From Aquatica leii (taxonomy: Eukaryota > Arthropoda > Insecta > Coleoptera > Lampyridae), in the NCBI GenBank assembly GCA_035610365.1, contig CM069435.1, positions 62,245,389 through 62,309,388 of the forward strand: a stretch of 64,000 bases of DNA, written 5' to 3'. Each line of letters opens with the position of its first letter. Position 1 is the first letter of the stretch. Position numbers and translations under genes: made by a program. The notes beneath the pieces were generated by a model. That model was given only the letters and a program-made list of their open reading frames with translations. It was not told the origin of the DNA and searched no databases. Of the stretch, positions 33,913 through 44,649 are shown piece after piece.

Positions 33913-34722
33913 TTATTTTGCAATTTTTGAAATTAAATTATTGTAAATATTACTTAAATTGTTGGTGTCGTTATTGAAATTAATGTTGTTTTTATATATG
34001 TTGATGTATATCATTTCCGATACTAACCTTTTTTTGAAATTATTTTCAACATCTAAAATTGTAGGATTGTTGAAATCGAAGGTATGTCCAGTGTTAATGT
34101 GATGGACTGCTAATGCTGTGTCTGCCTTTTTTGTTTTACAATCAAAACGATGGTTATTAATCCGATTTTTTACTTTTTGTTTGGTTTGGCCGATATAACA
34201 TACATTGCAATTGGTACAGTCTAGTTTGTATATTACATCGTGCTTTTCTATTGTGTTTGTTTTGTCTTTAGTTTTACTGTACAGTGTATTATAGATGGTG
34301 TTATTATTGTATATTGCTATTTTGATGTTATTTGTTTTTAAAATCGGAATGATTCTATTTGTTAAATCTGGGACATTAATTATTTTCATGTAAGTGATGT
34401 TAGTATTAAGGTTAGTGGTAGGATTGGTGTTAGGGGTCGTATTAAGATTAGTTGTAGTTAGGTTAGTTGGTGGCGGGATCACGATAGTTATGTTAGTATC
34501 AGAAAGTATTTTGTTTAATATGTTTTTTGGATAGTTATTCTTCCTTAATATGTTATTTAAGATGTTAAGGTTTTCTTTGTGAAATTGAGGGCTACTCAAA
34601 TTTATAATTTTATTTTTCATGGCCTTGATGACATTAATTTTTTGATGGTGTGGGTGTCTCGATAAAAAGTTAATTGTTCTATTAGAGGCAATTGGTTTAG
34701 TATACCATTCTGTGACTAACAT
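33913..34722 (-). CDS. PLE-2 RT C-terminus, linker and GIY-YIG endonuclease (open, 5' truncated)
   Basis: A 269-codon uninterrupted frame; upstream it extends to a TAA near 34760 in the LDVRL block, so the Met at 34722 is internal. It starts with VTEWYTKPIASNRTINFLSR (the YRKPTxxGRYLNFxS block after RT motif C), followed by HPHHQK and a basic linker. There is an unusual Asn/Thr-rich stretch (about residues 80-105, many NLNT/NTNPTTNL repeats). The GIY-YIG nuclease follows: VIYKLDCTNCNVCYIGQTKQ, RINNH, later SEMIYI with the conserved Glu. The nuclease motif set looks complete. With the RT palm gone the element cannot copy itself. Codons are extremely A/T-rich (Asn, Ile, Lys). Confidence 0.85.
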   Translation of the reverse strand: MLVTEWYTKPIASNRTINFLSRHPHHQKINVIKAMKNKIINLSSPQFHKENLNILNNILRKNNYPKNILNKILSDTNITIVIPPPTNLTTTNLNTTPNTNPTTNLNTNITYMKIINVPDLTNRIIPILKTNNIKIAIYNNNTIYNTLYSKTKDKTNTIEKHDVIYKLDCTNCNVCYIGQTKQKVKNRINNHRFDCKTKKADTALAVHHINTGHTFDFNNPTILDVENNFKKRLVSEMIYINIYKNNINFNNDTNNLSNIYNNLISKIAK

Positions 34723-35149
34723 ATTAGTGTTAACATCCTTACTGAGTCTAACATCTAGTTATGGTTCATTACCATTTCTCATTCACTGTCAGTTACATGT
34801 AAATGATATAAAAATGGAACTAACACGAAACAACGTATTGAAACAAGTGTTTTAATTTTGTGACTGTAACAGTTTCAATCCGTGTTTACTGGGTCGTTAC
34901 TCCAACCGTAAGACGTCGCGTTGTCTAAACAAGAGCAACGACTCGAAGGTGTGGTGAAGTTGTTAATTGAATTTACATCTCTAAGAAGACTCTGTAAGTT
35001 AAACATTACTATTATTATCAGTAAAAAAAAGGTTGGTAAAATTGGGTCACAAATATATTGTACAAAGCTTCGGCTGCTGAAGTCTATGATAAAATCTATA
35101 ATATTATTTAAGCAATTGAACGCATAGTCTAATCGACAAGTTTAAAAAC

Positions 35150-35612
35150 GCGTTAATTTTTGAAATAGCTCCTAAAAATATGAGCGATAGCTCATTGGAT
35201 TTGGATTGTATTAAAAGGTTTCTTAGCAGATAAAAAATTGCAAAAGTTATAAGCAACTTAAAAAAAAAAAGCCTTTAGTGTTTCGCAAATAACTCAAAAA
35301 CTATAAGAGATAATCGAAATTTGAAAACAGTTTCTTAAAGAAGAGGAAACTTCCAATAATAAAGTCAATGAATTTTATCTCCGACTTGTCAGTAATTTTA
35401 AATGAACGCTGAAACGAATATCTCTTATAGGTCCTGAATTATTTGTAAAAAACTAATTGCTTTTTTTTCATTTTAATTTGTTTCAAACTTTTGGAATTTT
35501 TATCTGCTAAGAAGACATTTTAATACATTTTTCTAGACTTGATTCCAAATCCAACAAGCCATTGCTCATATTTTAGAAGCTATTTCAAGAATTTACACGT
35601 TTTTGAAGCTAT
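35150..35612. mobile_element. Foldback MITE, ~460 bp
   Basis: The left arm (ttgaaatagctcctaaaaat, atgagc, ttggatttgg, cttagcagataaaa) and the reverse complement of the right arm (ttgaaatagcttctaaaata, atgagc, ttggatttgg, cttagcagataaaa) match at roughly 80% over about 120 bp, and weaker similarity continues inward (ctataagagata in both). Almost the whole element can fold on itself. No coding. Confidence 0.8.
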
Positions 35613-35929
35613 AGTTTGAGGAAATTTTCTCGAACACGTCAATTTTGTTTGTTCGTTGTTGACATTTTTGCTCGCGTTTTATTTTATACTTATGTCGTCA
35701 TCGGCATTTTTTTTAAATGGTACCACTATTTTTTTTCTTAGTACGAAAATGCCAAAAAATGTCACCTTAAAGATAAAAGTTTTTGAGATATTCGCTTCTA
35801 AAGTTGCAGAAATGTAAGTAAAGGTTATCTAATGGATCAAGCATTTTAGTGTTTTAATTTAGTACACTAGATATTTTTGTACTTACTATCGAGCATTTAA
35901 AAAAAATTTAAATATTTCATGCCGCATTG

Positions 35930-38009
35930 AAACTCTCAGAGAACCTAACCAAGAGTATTGCCTAGAATTGCTCGCATTTGGTTACAAATTATGTCTTCTA
36001 GTTTGTCGATGGTATTTGGTCTATTGAGATAAACTTTGTTTTTTAAATACCCCCATAAAAAGTAGTCTAGAGGTAAGATCTAAAGATTTAGTTGGCCATT
36101 TGAAAGATCCCCTACAACCAATACATTGGTTTAATAACAAATACTTAGTTTAAATATCTTTGCAAAATGGAGTGACGCACCATTATGTTGGTCGCATATC
36201 GTGTTATTAGCAGATCTGTATTTTCTTGATTTGGATAAATTATTGCAAATGCTGGGACTAATTAGTCTCTTAAAAATTTAAAGTATGTTTTAAGAGTCAA
36301 CACGCTCCAAAAAAAAATAGACCCAAGATACGGTTAGCTCAAACGTTAACTTTTTGTAGAAAGTGACTATGAGTTTCCATTTTTTAATGTTAATTTCTAA
36401 GAGACTAATATTTACAGATTTGCCGACTCACTGTGCCGATAAGATAAAAAGTGGCCTCGTTTAAAAGTACAATATTTTGTAAAAATTCTTGTAACAAACA
36501 CATTTTTTTCGATTGAATACTTTTGATGTCAAGTAACAATTTTGTGTTTACTGTATATACAAATTCTTTTGCACAATGCATTTACGCATTGCAAATGTTT
36601 TTTTTAGCTTTCCTCTTATCATCAACCATCTTGGGACGTTTTTGTCTTGCATAAAATTGCAGAAATTGTCCATATGTTAAAATGTAAACGGTGTAATTTG
36701 CTTTTCGTTGTTATTTGTTGTGCGATCGTCGCTATGCAATAACTTCGTAATTAGCTAGAGAAAAATTTCATTACCTTGTTCTTACGCAAGATATGTAACC
36801 TTGGTATTAGGGTTTTAATTTTTTTGTCTACGTACGTTTTTTTTTGGTATGACTACTTTTACGATTACTTTTTGATTGGAATGCGAATACAAAAACAACT
36901 ACATAGACATTTGATGTTAGTCACAACGTCGTTTTTCCGAATAGTTTCCGTTACGATTTACAATTTTTATGGTTTGAAATTGATAATTATTCATGTAGTA
37001 CGTCCAAAGTAGATTGATTTGGATTGTAGCAAATTGAAGATTATTATGTGTTACGTTTGTTTTGCGATATTCTGTTTATTGGATCTGTAAGAATATTAGA
37101 TCAATCAGGATAAATAGGGAAATTTGTAAGTTTTAACCCGCATTTCAAAGATTACGCAATATTATGTCATCGCATGAATCAGATGCTGAACACGTCATAT
37201 CAAATTACACAACTTAAGTTTATCTCAAGTAAATTTGAACTTTTGTACTTGACCTTTGGTACAGTTAAATGCGTAAATACGTTTTTTTATTAGTTAAGAT
37301 TTTTTTAAAGTTTGTTATGATGTTTATGTTTTATATAATGTATTTATAAAAAAAATATTGTGGCGTTCAAAAGTTAAAATTTAAATTTTCAAATTAAAAT
37401 AAGAAATTTGATAGTTACGATAGAATGGCCATAATATAATTTGTAAACTTGTATCAATGCTCTATATTTTATAATTTTTGTGTTTTTAGGTGTTAAAGCA
37501 TAGTTTTGCAAAACTCTAATGTGCGGTCAAGATTATCTTTGTGTAGTTGTTGGATCAAAGCAATGAACATTGGCTAATGGTCGGCTAGACAATGAACCAA
37601 TGTTAAAATCTTAGCCGAACTATATTGCTTTGGGCCATTATGGGACATATGTAAATTTTCTATTTTTGTTCAATATTGTTCAAACCAATATTGGTGCAAC
37701 ATAGTTTCAATTACAGTTTACTATGTTGACTGTCTATTAGTAATAAATAGAAAGCCAATATAACACTTTGATATTTTGCGCGCAATTAACGTCTTTATAA
37801 ACTGTTGAGCGGTCAATTTTAAACCGATCTCTCACATTGTCAACTTCCAAATGTTTTTATTAGATTTCGCTAACAGTGGACTGTGTAATTCTTTCTCTGT
37901 AAAGATTATTAAACAAACGGCAAACTTTAACTTGTGTACGAATTTTGTCACCGTAATCAATCATCATCAAAATTTCTATTCTATCTTTATTATTCAAACG
38001 GTGAACCAT
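35930..38009 (-). pseudogene. Degenerate IS630/mariner-like DDE transposase (copy 3), with insertion
   Basis: Minus strand. An ATG at 38009 starts MVHRLNNKDRIEILMMIDYG, then CRLFNNLYRERITQSTVSEI, the N-terminal helix-turn-helix region. The next recognisable part is only at about 36490: EATFYLIGTVSRQICKY, VNVxANRILGLFFFG, then CDQHNGASLHFAKIFK (catalytic block, Asp replaced by Asn), ILPLDYFLWGYLKNKVYLNR and TIDKLEDIICNQMRAIL near 35950. Stops and frame changes are frequent. Roughly 36780-37750 between the two halves has no transposase motifs and may be an inserted repeat: it holds several related words (aagcaatgaacattggc, gaaccaatgtt, tattgctttggg). Family as for copies 1, 2 and 4. Confidence 0.8.
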
Positions 38010-38618
38010 TTTCAAATAATTTGAAAAAAATTGAAATATGTACTATTAATAGTCGTTCTCCAGCCGTTCACTTTGCCGGCGAAAAATTCGTGTTACTGTT
38101 CATGCGCATTTAATTTATTTACACATTACACGAAACGCGTCTGTTTGATTTGATTAATTTCGGCCTTTTCAGATTATACTTACAATACTACCATTAAAAA
38201 TCAGATAGTCGGCTGCATATAATAAAATAGTGAAAAATTCATATTTTGACTCTTAAAATCAGTAATTCAATGTTGTTTAGTAAGACTTAATTGTACAACT
38301 AATTTTTAAAACTAATATACACTAAAATTTAATTGTACTTAACAAATTATACAATAAAAAAAAAGTTTGATTTAGAAACTTAAAAAATTTATTTACATAA
38401 CAATTTTTGAAAACCCCACTATAATATGACTGTCAAATTGACGTATTTCGGCTGAGTACGTTGTAACTTACATTTTTTTAAATATTTTGTATTAGTATCA
38501 TTTAACGGCCTAAACAGTTACTGCATTCTCTATATTGAGCCGAGAAATGTGTTTGTATTTTACATATTTAATTTATATCACTGTACTGTAATTGACTGTA
38601 AATTAACAAGTACATACA

Positions 38619-39975
38619 ATGTCTAGACAGTGTGTAGATTATGTTACCAGTTTTTATAATGTGTGGGAAAATAATTCAAATCTGAAAACAGTACTTTTAT
38701 CGCAATTGTATAAAGAGAACATATGTTGTAAGACTTATGTAACATAGTTAATATGTTGTCTGAAAAGTACCAAACGTAAAATGGTCTTTACAGTACCAAT
38801 GGTGTGGAAAAAACTGTAAGATTATGCCACATACTTTGCTTCACTAACATATAGGACTTTGAATCAAAGTCCAAGCATATTGTGCAATATCCCAACAATA
38901 AATCTTGCAATTATAGTAAAAAACTTTTTATCTCAAAACTACCAAAATCGTAGAGTTTAGACGAAGAAGAACATCAAAATGTTGAAAACGTATTGAATGC
39001 ATTGAGACAGAAATATAAACCAAGCAATAGACCCCAATACATTAGTTTTTCTAAACTTAGCTTAAAAATAGTTTTGCTTTACAACGGCAACAAATATTCA
39101 TTTGTATCTATCTCATGCCGTTTATATGAAAGAATCATAGAAAAATATGCAATATTTTCTAGAACACATCGGGTAAAACAATTATGAGTGGTTAATCTGT
39201 AGAGAACTAAAAATAATAGTTTTTTTCTTGGACTGTAACTGGGGTATATAAACACTGTTATTTTCTACGTAAATGAAGTAGCCGTGCACAAGATCGTCAC
39301 TATACATATTTGTCAAAAATGGCAACTGCGACAGGCATTAACTCATGGTGTAAAATATATTACTAATAAATTATTAATTAATTTTAAAAATGTTTTTATA
39401 TCACTATTGCATTCTAAATTAGACTTAATAGAAATTTTTTAAATATGATAGATGTTAAAACGATGGTGGTGATAGATCCGGTTCGAAGTACCTAATTTTA
39501 AGCACAATGGTGGTTCGTACTTAATAGTTGGACAATTACCCAGGTAATCAATATTTGAACAATACCAGATTCTAAGCAAGTGTCAAGTGATCAAACAATT
39601 TAATATTGTCAAGTGATCAATAGAATAGATCGGAACGGTAAAGGTTATCTAAAACTAAAATTTCCGAGTGTTAGTAATAGCGTATTTGTGGAACCATATA
39701 TACGAAAAGTTATAAAAGATGGCAAATTTGACAACATGCTGACTGAATTAAACGACAAGCATAGAAAGTTTTGTAAACAGCTGTGACAAATTTTCTTTAA
39801 AATGTCAAAATTAAAAATTTGTAACTGGATTACTCAGTGCCTACAAAGAAATAGTATTTAACATGTCACTAGAAATTCATTTTCTGGATGTTTATCTCAA
39901 TTTGTTTTATGAAAATTTAGATGTAAGCGACAAACAAGACGTTGCAATTATAGTAAAGCGATACCAAGACAAATA
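38619..39975 (+). pseudogene. Decayed gene of an uncharacterised transposon-associated family
   Basis: Plus strand from ATG 38619: MSRQCVDYVTSFYNVWENN, then VFTVPMVWKK, YFASLT, FESKSKHIVQYPTIN, then (38993-39187) KYKPSNRPQYISFSKLSLKI and VLLYNGNKYSFVSIS, then ICRELKIIVFFLDCNW and SSRAQDRHYT near 39300. After ~260 bp of unrelated AT-rich DNA (39365-39620) it resumes with GKGYLKLKFPSVSNSVFVEP, YIRKVIKDGKFDN and finally SLEIHFLDVYLNLFYENLDV ending in TAA near 39975. This block order (start with MSRQC, PMVWR, KHxxQYP, VLLHNGN, SLKIHFLHSHL) is one I recognise from a family repeated in insects and Hydra with no assigned function. Many stops; not functional. Confidence 0.6.
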
Positions 39976-39979
39976 AAGT

Positions 39980-41010
39980 TCTAGTTTGTTTACTACTAGA
40001 CATTAATCTGGGATACCACAGAGACAATTAAGCCGTAAACATCTTTAATAACATTAATAATATACCATTATTGATATGTTTAAGTATAACCGTTGATTGC
40101 AGTATATACTAGAAGATAACCAACTATACGGCGTATTTCGTGTCGAAAAAATATGCTCCCCGCTAGAAAATTAGCATCGATCCATCTGTTGGTCAACATA
40201 TTTACTAGCCACTTTGCTAACTGTTTAGATTACTGCAAAATGTTGATTTTACGTTGTAGCACTTGAAAGGTTTTGTTAATTGAGTGTTTATAAGAAACTT
40301 ATCAATTTTTTATTATAAATAATTTTTTTGAAAAACAAAAACTGCGTCATTACAAATTAACAACTTTTGTTATGTACAAATTTATTTAATATAGTTACAT
40401 GCAAGTAATAAAATTATCGTAACTGAAAAGTAATTAAGAAACGATATTTTCATAAATATTTCAGATTTGTTGACATCTAAAACGTTGACCAACCACAAAT
40501 CTAATCTATGATAGTTTAAGTAGTGATAAGTCACGTTTGCTTCTTCAATAAACTGAGCCGTCAACTGAGTATTTATAATGATGGCGATGGAAATTGTAAA
40601 TACATAATAAATACCATTAAATATTAATTCGATAATTTCGAGAAATTAACATAAGAAGAAAATAGTAGGAATTCAAATACTTTGAAGTAGTAATCTGTGC
40701 TTATATGTCTCGTTGCGTAATCAAAGTAAGTAATTAAATTAGGTTTAAAATTAATTTGTCGTCAATTTACGTATTTACTTTGTCAGCATATCAAACATGA
40801 AAATTAAAAACAATTAAAAAATTTAACTGCTTTAATAACAATCCTAATTTTTTTTCAAAAATTATTAAAAAAGTTCATCATCAGAAATTTTGGTTTATAA
40901 TGACAGAAATAACTCACTAACGGTTATAGAAGTGCACAAGTCTGAAAACGTTTGTATTTAAATCAGACCCGATATATCATAGCGCTTATAAAATAAGCCA
41001 ATAAATTATA
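39980..41010. other. AT-rich DNA, no gene recognised
   Basis: Nothing supported on either strand. A weak copy of the 5/15 kb dispersed repeat begins near 41130. Confidence 0.5.
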
Positions 41011-41490
41011 AAACATTTGTCAGATCTTGAGCTGACTGTCTGTGGCGACACGGTGCAGATAATTTATAGAGAGGGGCGCGAAGTGAAAAAAGTTATGTTT
41101 CACGCTTATTAGCATGTGATTGGGCATTTTTCAGTAAATAGTTTTCTATTTTCTTTTGTGCATTTTTTAAAATATATTTTATTTTTACATGTTGATTATG
41201 ATTGTAAAATTAGTTCTGATAAATTGTTACGGTGAAAACCTAAACCTGCCAAAGGAAGTAGCGGCATCAGAGAGTAAGTCGTAAGTGTATAACTGATAAA
41301 ATTCAGTTTGATCTTCGATGTGCCGATTACAATGTAATTCAAAAGGCCTCAAAACGAGAGAAATATATACTGCAGAACCCGTTTACACCTAAGAATGCTT
41401 AAAGTAGATAAATGGACAAACATAAGTCTATCAACAAGTGTATTTATATCAGAAAAGCAACAATAAAAACAGCTTTTAATCTGTTGTCAA

Positions 41491-41530
41491 GGTGACGTTT
41501 CGTTGGCTTAAGTGTTCAACTTTAACAGAC
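41491..41530 (-). ncRNA. Worn hammerhead-like motif (minus)
   Basis: Minus strand: CTGTTAA, A, GTTG, loop, CAAC, GAAACG. Core mutated relative to CTGATGA. Confidence 0.45.
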
Positions 41531-42095
41531 TAAATTTGAGAACAGACACTGACAACCTAAGTTCGATCTGTAATAACACTATTAGTAAAATTAATATAAA
41601 AACTATAACTAACAAAGTAATTAATAATTCCATAACATACTAAAAATTTAAATTTTTGCAGTGTACTTATTTTTATTGTATGCTATTTTTGATAACCGTT
41701 TACTAATTTCTTCAATTATCTATCAAGTTTTCAATAATTTTGTACAATTTATTATTCATAAGTCTGCGTCTCGACAAGGTTTGTAATGTTTTAAATAATT
41801 TCATATAGAAAAATTGTGAAGTTATTAATTAGGGTAAACAATCAATAATTGTTGGTAAGTTTTTAATTACTTACATATGTAAGTTTACAGTGGCTATTAA
41901 GGCAGTTTCTAGTTGAACATATGTATACAAATTTCTATTCAAGCTTCTAGTCTTCATCGTTATTAATTCAGATGTTAATATCAATTTTTATTTTAATTAG
42001 TACTTTTTATTTTGTTAATGATAAATTTTAATGTTATAATTATTCATTTGTAATTTTATTGTACTAATTACTACAATGTTTCAAATTATATAGAC

Positions 42096-42134
42096 TGGCC
42101 TAATAAAGTCGAGCACTTAAACCAACGAAACGTG
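42096..42134 (+). ncRNA. Worn hammerhead-like motif (plus)
   Basis: Plus strand: CTAATAA, AGTCG, loop, CCAAC, GAAACG. Core and stem are degraded; recognised mainly by its inverted partner at 41491-41530. Confidence 0.4.
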
Positions 42135-42179
42135 ACCTTAATAACAGATAAAAGTTGTATTTATTGTTGCATTTCCATT

Positions 42180-43330
42180 TAAGACTTTAGAGGATTATTA
42201 TAATTATTTCAATTAATATAAAATAATACATTTATATCAACAATAACATAAAAAAAGAATAAAAAATATCTAACAAGGGTCACCAACAAGTACAATAATA
42301 ATATAAGACCTTTAAATTAAGCAACAATCTGTACACATAAGCAACAAATGTAAATAGCTTAAAGTTATATTTAACCAAATTAAAATTGGTAAATTTAACA
42401 AAAAAAGACTGTCAATTGGCATGAAATTATGGTGATTGCACAACATGAGAAGAAGAAGAAGAATGCGCACCGTTAAAACTTTTAACACAAATACAAAGAA
42501 GTGGCGTATGTTAGTCGTGACAACAAGCGTAATCAATATTTCTAATATGAGATTAACTAATTGCATATCCAAAACAAATCCCCTAAAATTTCTGCAAACT
42601 ACGCATTATTAGTGCGTCATATAATTTTTTCAAAGTAAAACAAGATGTGCGAATGATCAAAGTTGCTATGGTAATAAAGAGAAATCAAATTGCGCTGTAA
42701 AATAAACATTTATTTTTACCCAAGGAAATTTCTCACAACCAACACATCCAAAATTGCAATTTATTTACTCAACACCAAGGTAGATGTTATAAGATACTTA
42801 AAATGTAGAATGGCGTTGACACACATGTTGTTTGCTTAACGTTCAAAGCGGAAATATGATTAGTAACCTCTAATAAATAACTGGGCGAAATTCATACAGC
42901 ACGAAAACGATACCAAAATGTTTTTAACATAAATTAAAAAATTAAACGTCAAATTATTTATACTCACAGAATACAAGATATATTTGTAGATAGTATTCAA
43001 AGTAAACAAAACAGAGATAGAATTATTTGTAAACAAATAACATAAACTTCTTTGTTGTTACAACTGTTTTTTGTTTAATTGTGACAAATAAAAGTAAATA
43101 TAGCTTATATACAATTTTGTAGATTAAATTTTAATTATTGCCAGTTTGTTTTAAATTATTTGCAAAATGTTAGATTTAATAACAATTTAATAAAGAAATA
43201 ACAATACTTAAATTTTTGGTTACACTACAACATTTTTGATAAAACTTCGTTCTACGACAGTTATGTTGTTTCTAAAATAAGTATTCATTAGTGAAAGAAA
43301 CTACATTTAAAAAAATTATATATTAAAATA
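42180..43330. other. AT-rich DNA, no gene recognised
   Basis: The 86-codon minus frame at 42312-42572 is Leu/Ile-rich with a GAAGAA-type short repeat and no motif. attaaacgtcaaattattta near 42944 is a fragment of the 5/15 kb repeat. Nothing else supported. Confidence 0.45.
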
Positions 43331-43332
43331 TA

Positions 43333-44647
43333 ATATACAGGGCGTAGTATCTGAAATACGACTACAAACTCAAGGAGTAGTTTGTTGCGGCGTTAAATAA
43401 AAAATTTTCCTTTAAAGATTTGGTCTAAAGTGGCACAGTTTTAAGACATTTGCAATTAAAGTTTTCAGGCCGGTCTCGATTATCTAAACAAAGGGAAATT
43501 GTTTGTTAATTATAACTATGAGGTAAGTGATGGCTGTAAATGCTGTAAAATTCATGACTCGTATTTATGTATTTTGTTAATTATTGGTTTCTTTAATTTT
43601 CAATCATCTACAAAATAAATTGTTAATAAAATAATTAAAGCGCCCAGTGATGTGTATTTCTTAGCATTATTACTGACCGAGCTTAAAAAAAATATATTTG
43701 GCGTACACGATCACGTTTACATTTGTTTGTAACCAAAACAAGACTTGAGATAATTAAATTTAGCTTTCTTAGAACTAAATTTGACAATCTTATTTATTTA
43801 TGTTTCAATTTTTTAACGGATTTTTTTAGTTGATGCTAAGTGATTTGTGTAAACGTACTCGTACTTCATAATATTTAATTTAAATTTTCTTTATTATGTA
43901 CAACAGTGATACTGTTTTAATGTACGGTGAATGTAATTATAACCTCCACACCACACGTAGATTGTCGGTTGAACAATATCTTAATAGACAATTTCCTTCA
44001 ATAAACTTTATTTTGGCGTATGAGCAATGACTGGACAAGAAACTGGAGATTTAATATCTGTTTTTCTTTAATGTATGTACAGATATTGTAAATAGTAAAA
44101 GATCGGACACGAAGTAACACTAGAGAAATAGGTCGCACAGCTAACGTGTCCCATAGTATGCTACAATGTGTTTTAAGGAAATATTCTTTGTGCCCTTACC
44201 ATGTTCAACGAGTTCAACAGTTAACCAACGTTGATTTAAGTTTTGTGAGTGGTTGCAGCAACAATAAGCTTATGACCCTGACTTCAGTGCAAAAATATTA
44301 TTTTCAGATGAGTATTGTTTTACACGAAATAGAATGCTGAATTATTCCAACACGCATGTTTAGAATGAACAAAATCCTTATAAAATTCAACAAAGTAACT
44401 TTTAGTGGCGGTTTTGTATTAATGTTTAGCGAGTATTTTAAGAAATAGTTTAATTGAACCGTTTATTTTACACGAAAGACTTACAGGCGACTTGTACTTT
44501 TAGAAAAAACTTTTGTGCATGATTTGATTTTGATTTTTTAAAATGTTTTAAAAGCACTTTTATTTTGACATTTTTTACTTGTATTTATGCTCTAATTTTA
44601 CCTGCTAAAATAAGAACCCGTTAATCAAATGTACCTTGTATAATAAT
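43333..44647 (+). mobile_element. Mariner-like DNA transposon (copy 4) with candidate ends
   Basis: tatacagggcgta at about 43335 and, on the minus strand, tatacaaggtaca at about 44630-44642 are plausible inverted ends bracketing the transposase remnant. Flanking TA cannot be decided because of the base composition. Confidence 0.5.
43896..44540 (+). pseudogene. Degenerate IS630/mariner-like DDE transposase (copy 4)
   Basis: Starts at ATG 43896: TVLMYGECNYNLHTTRRLSV, EQYLNRQFPS (N-terminal DNA-binding helices). After stops it resumes at 44110-44340: TREIGRTANVSHSMLQCVLR, KYSLCPYHVQRVQQLTNVDL (second helix-turn-helix), then FTRNRMLNYSNTHV and NEQNPYKIQQSNF in shifted frames. The part with the second and third catalytic residues is missing. 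Same family as copies 1-3, but 3' truncated. Confidence 0.8.
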
Positions 44648-44649
44648 CT

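Larger units (their letters stand above)
33480..34800 (-). mobile_element. Penelope-like element (PLE-2), 5' truncated
   Basis: Minus strand: the last block of RT (stop, then LDVRLSKDVNTN), the linker and GIY-YIG frame to 33913, then a 3' region with a worn hammerhead-like motif (33535-33575) and an end (aaacagtttagagtggtttt, gtccctcctaaagaagat) that matches the PLE end at 17.8 kb. The RT palm is missing. It is a different family from PLE-1, with much more AT-biased coding. Confidence 0.8.
41452..42174. mobile_element. Non-autonomous PLE-derived element with inverted hammerhead-containing ends
   Basis: The reverse complement of 41452-41530 and the plus strand of 42096-42174 share ccaacgaaacgt, acctt, aacagat(t)aaaag and tattgttgc, about 80% over ~75 bp. 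Each arm also contains a hammerhead-like motif. The ~565 bp between the arms has no coding sequence. The ends match the PLE ends of this window in motif, but not in flank, so they belong to another PLE family. Either a single small element with inverted ends or two PLE ends brought together. Confidence 0.6.
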
